A stretch of DNA of 64,000 bases from Pseudeuparius sepicola (lineage: Eukaryota; Arthropoda; Insecta; Coleoptera; Anthribidae). The stretch spans positions 105,591,309-105,655,308 of the forward strand of contig OY987298.1 in NCBI GenBank assembly GCA_963920635.1. The letters run 5' to 3'. The first letter of the stretch is position 1, and the number at the start of each line of letters is the position of its first letter. Position numbers and translations under genes: made by a program. Positions 37,601-49,600 of the stretch are shown here, piece after piece. The notes beneath the pieces were generated by a model. The model did no database searches and had not been told where the DNA came from. It saw nothing but the letters and a program-made list of their open reading frames with translations.

Positions 37601-40600
37601 ATAATTATATAAATAATATTCTTCATGTCCGACACTCAAGCCTTTTGTTACAATAGTCTTACAATCCCTTTTTCTAAGCATATGCTAAACGGCTTGTGTG
37701 AGAAAATGGTAGAAATTTCTAGATTTTTTTAAATTATGTATAATTATTAATGTGATGACCATGTCCGACACGCAAGCCTTTTGCTATCTAGTCTTAGAAT
37801 CACTTTTTCTAAGCATATCTCAAACGGCTTGCTTGAGAAAATGGTGGCAATTTTCATAAATTTTCCTGCAACTTTCCTATGTTCTGAAAATATGAAGGCC
37901 ACACTCTACACTCAAGCCAATTTTTTTTTAAATACTCTGACATTCATAACTTTTTATTGCAATTAATTTCGTTCATGGAAAAATAACTGAAAAATCGAAA
38001 AAAATTTCCGTTAAATTTTCCGACCCCAAAATGTACTTATCCATTCGCGCCACTCAAGCCAATATGTTTTTCGGGCTAGTGACGATGTACGTTTTCATAC
38101 GTTCGATGGGCTTGTGTGGAAAAATCGGTCAAAATTTCGATTTTTCCTTACAAGACTACGCCCTCATTTCAACCCTTTAGCCACCTGCAACACTCAAGCC
38201 TTTGGTTTTCCGAAGTCAGGTTCTATTAATTAATCATTTAATGGACATGGCTAGCGTGGAAATATGGGCAACAAACACCTTTTATTTCTGTTCAGGAAAA
38301 TCGAATTTTCCAGGTGTTATCCCCAGAGGCTACTCGTAAATTTCCCTTCATTCTACTCAGCATCGATGTACTTTTCAACCCTCTTCGAGGCTAGTGTGCT
38401 AAAATGGGGCACCTAAATATGTCGCTAGCTGACGGTCTATTATGTGGAAATACAATTAGATTGTGTGGAATAAAGTGGCTTTATATTATAATTTAAACCT
38501 TTAGCCGAAGCCGAAGTTATTATATGTACATAATACTTGCAGACGGGCGTGGTGTACGGCACGCTGCTCGGCTTCGAGCACATGGGCGCCCACAAGGGCG
38601 GGGCCGGCGGCGTCGTCGTCAACGTGTCGTCCGTGTTCGGGCTGCAGCCGTGGCCGCCGTTCCCCCTGCACACCGGCACCAAGCACTTCGTGGTCGGCTT
38701 CACCAGGGCGCTGGGCAACGAAATGTTCCACGACTTGGCAAAGGTCAAGACGATAGCGCTGTGCCCCGGTATCACCGTCACCAACTCCCTGATGCGCGCC
38801 AGGGCGAGGACACTGCCCGGCTTCGAGACAATTGGGGAACAAGTGGACAAGAGCATTCTGTCCTATCCGGTGCAAGAGTACGTACGTTAGATGCCACTTT
38901 CTTAGTCCTACCATTGAGTAAAGGAATAATTTATTCCTTTACTCAATGGTCCTACCCAAAGGCATCGTATCACTAGACCCCTTTATTTATTAACCGGGAG
39001 ATAGTGACAGATTTTTGGACGTGATTTTACTCAGTATGCCTTGCAAAGGGCATTATGTGGCACATATTCTCACAATAATCAGGTATGAATCAGAGAGTCA
39101 TTCTGGGTTCTTCATGTGAAAAACTGAGTTTTCAATCATTCGAAAAATATGCGTTTTGATATGATTTTATACAGGCTGCCATGTTTTTTATAATGAAGTT
39201 CAAATAGAAAATTCCTCGGAAAACCATAGGCATACCGTTAGGGTGGGTCCAAAGGGCTATTATTGCCACGTGATCTTGTATTTTAATAATTATTTTTTCC
39301 ATGTTTCTGAACAGGCTGCCAATGAGAAGTATGCAAGTTCTTATTATGAAAATGCTGAAAAAAGGATGGCATACCGTTTGCGCATGTCCAAGTACACTTT
39401 ACATCGAATATCTCGTTTAAATGATTAAATAACATTCAATTTAAGCAGTACTTGGACATGCGCGAAAGGTATGCCATCCTTTTTTCAGCATTTTCATAAT
39501 AAGAACTTGCATACTTCTCATTGGCAGCCTGTTCAGAAACGTGGAAAAATTAATTATTAAAACACAAGTTCACGTGGCAATAATAGCCCTTTGGACCCAT
39601 CCTAACGGTATGCCTATGGTTTTCCGAGGAATTTTCTATTTGAACTTCATTATAAAAACCATGGCAGCCTGTATAAAATCATATCAAAACGCATATTTTT
39701 CGAATAATTGAAAACTCAGTTTTTCACATGAAGAACCCAGGGTGACTCTCTGATTCATACCTTTTTATTGTGAGAATATGTGCCACATAATGCCCTTTGC
39801 AAGGCATACTGAGTAAAATCACGTCCAAAAATCTGTCACTATCTCCCGGTCTATTACCTATTTCGCGCTTCCAAGATATACCTCACATTCTAAACCTCTA
39901 GCGGTTCCAACAACGCCGTGATTGTTGTCTGGTAACAATAAAAACCAAATTGTAAATGGCCGCGCAAAGACGTCAAGAAGTGAGTTTTGTGTTATCTATA
40001 AAATAGTGCTTGTGTCACAAAAGTAAAAGAACACGATGGTGAGACGGTGTTGCGGGTGCAAAAGAACGGATTTCCAAGATGAGAATCGGTCATTTCATAG
40101 GTAAGTAGGTATTATTATCTGAGGTCAGAGTTGTCGAGCAGTAGCGTCCTTTTATTCAAAAAATATCCATAAATTTCTATAGGAATTAGGTATAGAGTAC
40201 AAAGTGATTTTTATTTTATCAGATATTTTTGACTACATGTTTTGACATGTTTTTTTTAAATAACTACAACCCTTTATCTTATCCTAATTTATATATTTTC
40301 ATTTTCAGGTTTCCAACAGATTACACGCAAAGGAAAACATTGCAATTTTGGGATTTAAGCCAAACAAAATGTTACCTCGGAGAGAATTAATATGCTCGGA
40401 ACATTTTTTAGAGAAAGATTTTTATAGAAAAATAAAATTGGTGTCAGGGTATTAGCCCCCATGCCAATCCGTTGGCATTTTATGAAGATAACAGTGATTT
40501 TGCAAGTCCAAAGTAAGTATAATAATTGTTGGAGTCTGACCCGTGATTGATACACCTGTTTTATCAGTACGATTTTAGATATTACAGTACCTATCTATAT

Positions 40601-43600
40601 CTTATATCTTTCATAAAACCATCCTTCAATAAAAAATGCTTACATGAGGGTGTAAAGCGAGTCGTTTTTACTGGAGCAACATTGAGCAACTTACCCCTAT
40701 GTTAATTTAATGTTCATATTTTTGTAGATCATCAAATTTGTAGTCATCAAATGGGAAAGGAAAATTTAGATCCCCAAGCAAGACCATCTCATATGACGTA
40801 AGTGTAAGTAAATTCCATTTTTTTAGAAAAGTGCCCTTATTGTAGCTTTCACATCAAAATGCTTTCGGGGCACTTGTTTAGGATGAAAAAATGCGTAGGT
40901 GAAAATTTCAAAAGCCTAAGCCTCTAGTTCGATTTTTAAGCGTTTTCAGTTTTTTAGCAGAAAAAAAATCAAAGTAGGCCTAGGCTTCTAAAATTTTTTA
41001 CACCTACGCAGTTTTTCATCATGAACAAGTTCCCTTAAGAGGTGGTTGCCGACAGCGAAAGTGATGTTAGATTTCGTATTTTTTTAAGTTGTATAGCATA
41101 AAATCTAATAACATTTTACCTGAGAGATCTTATGATTAAAATGAAGACAGTGATGTTTGCACTAAATTTTTGCCAGGTAAAATGTTATTAGAATTTATGC
41201 TATACAACTTAAAAAAATACGAAATCTAACGTCACTTTCGCTGTCGGCAACTCCCTCTTAAAAACATATCCACGAGAAAGCTACAGAAAGAGCACTTTTC
41301 TAAAAAAAAAGTGGAATAAAGGTATGCCTCCGTATAGGTAGTTCATATAAATTTATATTTTATTTCGATATACAAATGAGAAAGGACTCTGATAACAGTA
41401 GCAGAACTTCTTCTGTTGAAGTAGATACTACCGAAGTTCATGACTTTACCAGTTCAACGTTAACAGCTTCAGAAACTGAAGCCATCATATTGAAGCAACT
41501 ACGAGAAGACCCTGATTATTTCCCAAATGACTTAATCGGCCCGAAATCCGGGTTTAAAGGAATATAGGTATTTTAGTAGTGTTTTTTTCTTCTGTTTTAA
41601 TGTTCATTTTTTAGGCTTCTCTTTCTGGAGTAGCAGCTGATGTGTTCTAAGTAGGGGAAGGTGGGACAAAGTGGAAATTCGGGGCAAAAAATCCCTATGC
41701 TGGTATGGTTGTATAGTACCATTTCTTTCCTAACAAGGGATGTAACAATTGCCGTCCTTTTTTAATACGCCAAAGAACTGGGGGGGGGGGGGTAGATACC
41801 TACTTTTAGAGAATAGTTCCATTTTGTAATATAGACTTCTATGAGTTGGTGGTGGTTTTAAAAACTGTTTTTAAATGTATAAATGTCATACTTAGGTACT
41901 TTTTGTATATTTAAAAAATAAAAAGTCCTTCTCGTTGCAGGGGAAGTGTGGAAAGAAAACATGAAGTATGTCAAAACCTAATAAAACGAAAAAATTGCGG
42001 AATGTAAGATTTGAAAAATACCTGTTGTACCAAAAAAATATCTAACCAAGATAGTAACACATAACAAATAATTTTCTTACAACTTCATGTTACGCCACTG
42101 GTGAGAGATTTGACTGGGGTCAATGACTCGCTAGTTCATGTAAACAAAAAAGACAGAGACATCATATGAATTGGAGAGAGATAAACGGAACATTATGTTT
42201 GCCGCAGTCTAATTGTATTTCAACAATGAGTTGCTGGGTCTAGTGGATACGATGCCTTTGGTCCTACCTATACTATTTTTTATTTTCCATTTTCAAAACA
42301 AAGTTTTGGTTTGGACCTTTTGAATAAATAAATATTTAATGCATGCCCTTACAAAACAATACCTATACTTTCAAGGAGCCCATATTTTTTCCATGTTCCT
42401 GTTCCTCAGGGCCGTAGATAAGGGGGGGGGGGGTTGGGGGTTGAAACTCCTCCCATTGAGAAAAAAAGAAGAGGAAACAGATAATGGTGATGTAGCTTTA
42501 GAATTTTCTATGCCTCAGTTAAATTGTCTGTATTTTGGGTGAGACAATTCAAGAATCATTCCGTAGATATATTTTCTACTAGCCTGAAATCCTGAAGACA
42601 GTTGCCATGGGTAAATCAGCAAATAATGTTCCCGTACCCACTCTTGCCCGGTCAGCGAGAGACTAGTACAAAATATAAGAATAAAATATGTTTGAAAAAC
42701 GTTCTATTATTTTCAACTAAAAACTGAAAAACACAAATAAGAAAGCTATTGAACATAAAGAAAGACGCTTTACATGCGGGATGTTATATAATAAACAACC
42801 GTATCTAGTGTGTGAATAATAAAAACTGTAAGAAATTTTGGGAATGAAAATCATAAAGATTTGTGGTAGAACAGAATATTATTATGCATGTTTTGGTATT
42901 TACCGCAAACCAAATTAAATAGGTACCCGTCAGTCCTGTTTTATTTGTATATGCTGAAAGAGGCTTAAAGTTTTAACATCGAAAACAAACTCATGAAAAT
43001 GTATAATTTAGGTACGCAAGACAACACCCATGTTTGACTAGCAACATTATTGGAGCGTTATAGAAAGATATAGAGTGTTAGGCGTAGAAATCTCCAAAAC
43101 CTTAATGTATTAAAGATGCATATATTTACCATTTAAATTGGAAACCCATGTGTTTGTTTAGTCTATAAGAAAGTTAAGAGAGATAAGTTCAAGGGTGTCA
43201 TGAGATGGACGAAAGAGACAGACGGGGAGTCGATTTCGGTCTCGCGAGGCAGCTAGTTGTTAGACACTCAGCTGAGCTGAGTGTCATACAACGTGAAAGC
43301 CGAGCTGAGTCAGCTCGGCTTTCACGTCGTATTTTTAACAAATCTAATAATTACCACTTATTGTCTCACCTCTTAATGAGGCTAACTCGGGACACATAAC
43401 ACCTTGCGATTTCTTTTTGTGACCGTACTTAAAAAACACTCTTATCCAAGTTCTTATATATAAACAACTTATTAGATCAACTCCTACGATTTCAATAAAA
43501 TAAATGCCAATCCTCATGTTCTTCAAAATGTTTTTAATTCTGTTCGAAAAAGGTGCCAGAAATGTTTGGAACAGCAATTTTTATAATGTTTCTTAAAATG

Positions 43601-46600
43601 TGTTGTTTTTTTTATTAGAATGCGTTTATTTTATGTTCGTTTTTGACTTATTATTAGATACACCCTTGAGTTTATGTTTTATTTTTTAAACGCAACTTTC
43701 ACACCAGGGTTTTGCAACTATTATGTACCTACTTCCTAAACCATATATTCTTACAAAGGTGCTCAGAAACGTTGTTGTAGAAAATTATCTTCAAAATGGT
43801 ATATAAAAAATTAAGTCAGTCTATATTATACGTCAAAAGATATATCTACATATATAATATTTGCAAAATTCATAAAAATATTTTCTTATTCTCGACCACC
43901 TTGCAGTTTCTGTTGTGGAAACCTACACCAGGGCCAATAATATTCAGGCTCAACCTATAAAAGACGACGAATCTGTTTGAGATCTTCTCATAACTTTGAT
44001 TTTGAGACTAAGTGCTCAAACTGTAGTTCGAACTGACCACCATTTCCTACGTTTACTTAAAGCTTTTCTCTTTTCTTCTTTTGAAGTCATCGTCAATTAG
44101 TTTTGACTCCAAAAGTACGCGAATATCTTAAACTTGCAGTATCGTCGCATTCCGTAGGTTGTGATGTACAAAGGCTGATGCCTGCGTTTTCAAATGAGCA
44201 CCAATACTTTTATTAGGTATGGTGTGGCTTTTCCTACACGAGGTATGAACTTTAAGGGATTTAGGCCAACAAAACAATCTGATAACTACTTCACCAACGG
44301 ATGTTGTGAGAGCATATAAAGGAACTAAATTGGCCACACCAGCGGTCGACCAACAGCAACTGCAAGGTGGTCACCTGCCGGGTTCTCCTCGGACAAAGGT
44401 AAGGGTACGCTTCTGTTCACACTCGAATCAATCAGAAAATAAGAAAATATTGTTAGGGATTTTGCTAACAGGTACCCAAGTATTCACTTTCAATGTAATA
44501 GGTATCTTCTGCATCTCAACATCTCTACATTATACGTCCAAGAACGTAGTGAGAAAATTATCTTTGAAAAAATAACAATTTTCAAAGGTTTATAACTAGA
44601 AAACGGTTGGAGATAGAGGAAAAAACCATAGACACTGTTTTGTTCCAAATTTTATATGGTTTAATTTTGTATACCTATAATTTATTTTCGATAGGACCAA
44701 CCATTATCGATCTCTAAACACCTCCGAACACAGATAAAGTGTCAAAAGAGTGCGCACAAAAGTCTGCTTACAACCCGTTTTTGAGCATTCATTAACTGGA
44801 TAAAATGTTATTATTTGATTTTCTTGTCTATTAGGAACAAAACGAGGGAATATAAACACATGATTATACATTATTTATGAAAAGAGTTGTTACTCAATTT
44901 TACAGACTATCATCATTAGAATGAAAGGTAATATCTAGTACCTCAGTTTCTATTAGAAAATAACATCAAATAAGAACATTGAAAAACCGGTAAGAATGTT
45001 GAAATAATATCGTGTATGTACCAATTATTCTTTTTCGATTCACTTGAAAACTAATAATACAAATGTACCTACGACCTACTACTATTTGGTCTCAATGTAA
45101 AGCTTTTTATGAGATCTTTCCAACGATATTTGAGATTTTGAAGTTGGGGTGAGGGTGCGTACGGAGATCCTCCATCTCCGTGAGATGCCAATTGCGCCAT
45201 TTTGGCCCCTTTCTGAGATATAAGACGTGGTAAGTTTTAAAAATGTTATTCCGTATATATAAAAAAATATATGGTGGACGTCCAAAATATTTATAAGTAG
45301 ATACCAAGATAAAGCGATTTGAAGAGACTGAATAAAATTACTTCACTCCATGATGCAACAACAGAAATGCTATAACGGTCGTTGAGGCAGAGGCTTTGTG
45401 CTTTCATTTCTGGGGACTTGAAGTATCATAAAATTTTTTGCCGGGTGCCCGCTTCGTGTGACGACGTCAAACATTGTACGTAAAAGAAGTGGCTAACAAA
45501 ATATTCATCTTATCGTTCTAGAGGCAAGTTGCAGCCGCACCGTTTAGGCCCGTAACATTTGTCCATTTTTCCTTGTCAGAGAGATTATTAGGTTTTGTAT
45601 ATCTTTGATATTTTGGGGGGCGCCGCTTATTTGATTGATTGATCTCCTCTAGCGTATCACTGACGGTGGGGGCGTTAGCATAAACCCAGTGCGAATATTC
45701 TGCATTGCAGGTCGGCTACGGGTTATTATTTCTTTAGGTCGGAATGGTTGGATCATAAAACTGCTCTGTGTGTTGTGTGCTTTTGCAATTCTTTAGTGTC
45801 CATCTAATAAACTTAGTGCTTCTGCAGGAATCGAAATAGGCTCTTATGTAGTATCACGGAAAATATAGTTCCACAACAGAAAGCTCCTTAACAATACCTG
45901 TCAAATGAACTCAAACTACAGACTCCAAAAACAAGCAGATTGCTTTTCTTATCAAGTGATATTTTATCAAAATATAATCTTCCCAATTCGTAGATTACCC
46001 AACATTTAATAGTGGACCTCAATATCAATGCATTTGGAAAATATTAAGCTTCAAAGTTGGAGTCCATTTGACAGTTGTCAATAAGGAGCTCTCTGTTCTG
46101 AATATATTTTCTGTGGTAGTATGTATAGGTACATACTCTGTCTAACTTTTTATCAAGAATTTCGCATATCATGCGAAATAAAAAGTTTTTCATTTTATCG
46201 ACTCTATCAATAAATTTAACACCATAGGATGCTTTCTCTGTTTCCTGAAATTGTTTGAAGTAGATTTGTAACTTAGTTATATTTTACACATTTTGCAAAT
46301 AGCAATTTTATCGGATTTGGGTTTTATTTGGAAAAAATTCAAAATTTCTGATGATTTAATTGACTCTTTGGGGCTATAATTCCTAATTTCTCAACTATAT
46401 TTTTTAGCTAACAAAATTCCATACACTTATATTTTATTATAACTATGAATATGACTGATGTTCAAGCACGAACTATCAATTTGATATAAAGTGGAAATGT
46501 AATCTCTAGGAGCTGATTGCGGGAAATGAATGGGCGGTTCGCCTACCTTGTTCGTCGTACCCTGTCTTGTAGAAGTATGACCGGCGAATCTTCGAATCTG

Positions 46601-49600
46601 CGGGAGGGCCCTCCGTGGTCTCGTACGGCTGGATCGACGCCCGTCGGTTAGGAAAATCGCGGATAGCGGGCACATGCGGTGTGAATAGGACCACCTCTGT
46701 TTCGGCACTGTCCTTGATTTTACTTTTCAGCGGCACTAGCGAAGCCCCGGTTTCTTCTGGCACGCACGCGCATAGTAATAAGGGCGGGCGAACCAATTCC
46801 ATGAATTCAAATATCCAAGAAATTTAAACTTCTTAACAATAACATCTAATCCTTCTAATACCCAAAAGAAAACTGATTTGTTTTGAATACTTATAATATA
46901 ACCCATTTAATACTAAACAACTGATGAAAACTTTAATTATACTTGTATTTTCATTTTGTCACATCCATCTATACTTTTTAGCGGTGAAATAAGTAAACAG
47001 AATCTAATCTCTACACCTTCTCGATGGTTTTTCCAAAAATGTCTTTTGCCTATTTATTTTCTTTTATTATCACTTACCTACAACACTTTTGTGTAACCAC
47101 ACAATAATTATTACCACCTGAGCTTGCTTCTGGCAAATAAATTTGAAATAATGCTCCTAAGTAAATCCTTTCTTGGATTAATATATTATATTCAAATTTT
47201 GTAAAATAGGCAACAAGTGCATACGATATTTTCTTGAACCAGTAGATATCATTTTCCTAAAAATCTGTGGTCGGACTTCCACTGTCGTTTGGAAACGTCG
47301 CGTTTAGAAATAAATCAAGACAATGGACAATACGCGATCAGGTCTTTATTGTTGCCGGTGACGAGAGCAGCGATTAATTGATGAATTCTCTCCTCAACTA
47401 CCACTACCACCTTTATAGAACAACTCGAAAAACCAACAAATTTCAGTCGATATTTTTATTTTACAAACTACGCAAATTCTTCAATCGTTAGGTTGTCGCT
47501 AGTTTATTTAATCACTCTCTCTTATATGGTAGAGGTAGGTACATGAAAAACCAGCACAAACAAATATCTAATATTTTTATTTTCACAATTTTGCATATTA
47601 CAATTTCACATTTCTAAATTGTTTACTTAACTCATACTTAATAATGATGCCTTTCAACTTTTCCAATTCGTCTATATGTCGTTGCAATCTCTCACAGATC
47701 ATTTTTCAGAAGTAAATATAATACAAGTCGTTTTACCAACCGGACCCAAGCTACTTAAAAAATACCTTATCTCTTCGTTCTTGAGCTAATTTATCCGTAA
47801 ACCGCTGGGGTAGAATAGTCTTGAAGTCTGCGAATTCCACAGCCACCTTTTCACCATACTTAGTATTTATTATCTTAAAACTCTGAACCTAAAACTTTTC
47901 AACCAGATTTTCCAGCAACAAAGTCATATTTAGATTATTTAAGAAGGGCATGTTTCTTATCAATTTGTTGCACACAAGTAAACACTGTTAATGATCACAG
48001 TTGAACCTCACTATATAGCTATTTCAATGGAAAGGAGTGAATGGGATGTAGTGGGGGATCCAACCCTCACCCTACACCTAACCGATAACCTACTATGAGA
48101 GCATGACGCCAAATCGATATCTCCCACCAACACCTATGAGAGTATCACGCTAGACAAGTCTCGACAAGTTTGGCGTCATACTCTCATGGTCTTACTACTA
48201 GCGAAAATTTGCACTTAACAATTTTTTTTATAGATTCGCCGCTGCAGCTAAAACCTAAAACCGCAGTTACTTTTGCAGGCGGTCGTTGTTTTCCTACAGC
48301 CTCCGCAAGTACCTCCTGCCATTAGTTAATTTTCAGATAATCTTGTTACCATGTTGTGTCAATGTAATGCAACAAATTAGTATTCCCGCAAATGCGGCTT
48401 ACCTCACGCCCGAGTTCCGTTTGCTTTATCAAATAATGAAGTCTTTATTTCCAGGGCGTGCGAAGTGGGACAACATTTAATCAAACTACTTGAAGACGGC
48501 CAAAACGGGAGCGCGTGGGTTGCCGAAGGAGGAGAGCTGTACCAAGTCAACTTCTATGATAAAAAGTTAATGAAACCGCCAGAGAGGGCGCAAGGTTCCA
48601 ACGATTGCGATATGTCAGATTGCGTTCCGAAAAAAGGAAACATTGCCGCGCCGGAGACCAAAAAATCAGAACAAAAGCAAGCTGCCACTGAAGGCCAGAA
48701 AAGGGATTCAAAGTTAAGAAGTCGATTTGCCAAGAAATGGCAGAAAGCTAAAATACAAGACTCTGTCAAAAGTGACGAAGGGAAAAAAACTGATTCTATC
48801 AAGAATGAACCCATAGAAAGCGGGGGTAAGCTGTCTCAAGTGGTTGTGGGAGAAAGTAGAAAGGTACCAGAAACTGCCAAAAGAGGCCCCGAGAAAAAAG
48901 CTAAACCTGCCAAGAGAGAAGCGGTAGTGGGACAAACTGGAAAGGTGCCAGAAACTTCTACAAAAAGTGTAGAGAAAAAAGTTTCCCCTGAAAAAACAAT
49001 CAAAAGCAAGGACGATAAAAATGAAAAACAAAATACCCATAAAAAGAAAGACTGCTCAAGTGAAAAGGCCGACAAAAAGCAAAGTTCCGAACCTAAAAAC
49101 ACGCAGACAATAGTGGGTCAAGCTGCGAAGGCGCCAGAAACTTCTAAAAAGAGTGAAGAAGGAACAGTTGCCCCTGAAAAAACAACCAAAAGCAAGGATG
49201 ATAAAAAGGAAGAACAAAATATCCACAAAAAGAAGGACCGCTCAAGTGAAAAGGTCGACAAAAAGCAAAGTTCCGAACCTAATAAGAAAAACGCTCCAGG
49301 TAAAAAGAAGGAAGAACATAGCAAGAAAGAAGACGACCCTTGTAAAAAGAAGGAAGACCCTTGTAAAAAGAAAGATTCTAATAAACAGATAGAGTCCTCA
49401 AGTAAAAAAGAAGACAAGAAGGCGGACGATCCTTGTAAAAAGAACGAAGATCCTTGCAAAAAGAAGGAAGACCCTTGTAAACAAGACGACCCTTGCAAAA
49501 AGAAAGACGACCCTTGCAAAAAGAAAGACGACCCTTGCAAAAAGAAAGAAGACCCTTGCAAAAAGAAAGAAGACCCTTGCAAAAAGAAAGAAGACCCTTG

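Larger units (their letters stand above)
34684..38442. mobile_element. 3.8-kb foldback in gene C intron 4
   Basis: Inverted arms of roughly 0.8 kb: left about 34684-35480, right about 37620-38442. Outer ends read TATAGACCGTCAGATAGCGA and its near-complement. The arms contain recurring GGCTTGAGTG/GGCTTGCGTG blocks. The loop (about 35.5-36.08 kb) is single copy and AT-rich, then comes a second foldback (36079-37594). The termini resemble those of the foldback at 38993-39850. The right end is only 100 bp before a gene C exon. Confidence 0.8.

Noticed and set aside
38501..38976. Overlapping long ORFs in other frames at the GC-rich exon
   Set aside because: High GC removes stops from all frames. 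Only 38543-38877 has splice sites and SDR motifs.
41779..42432. G-homopolymer runs as G-quadruplex regulatory sites
   Set aside because: Single runs without spaced G tracts; assembly or simple-repeat noise is as likely.
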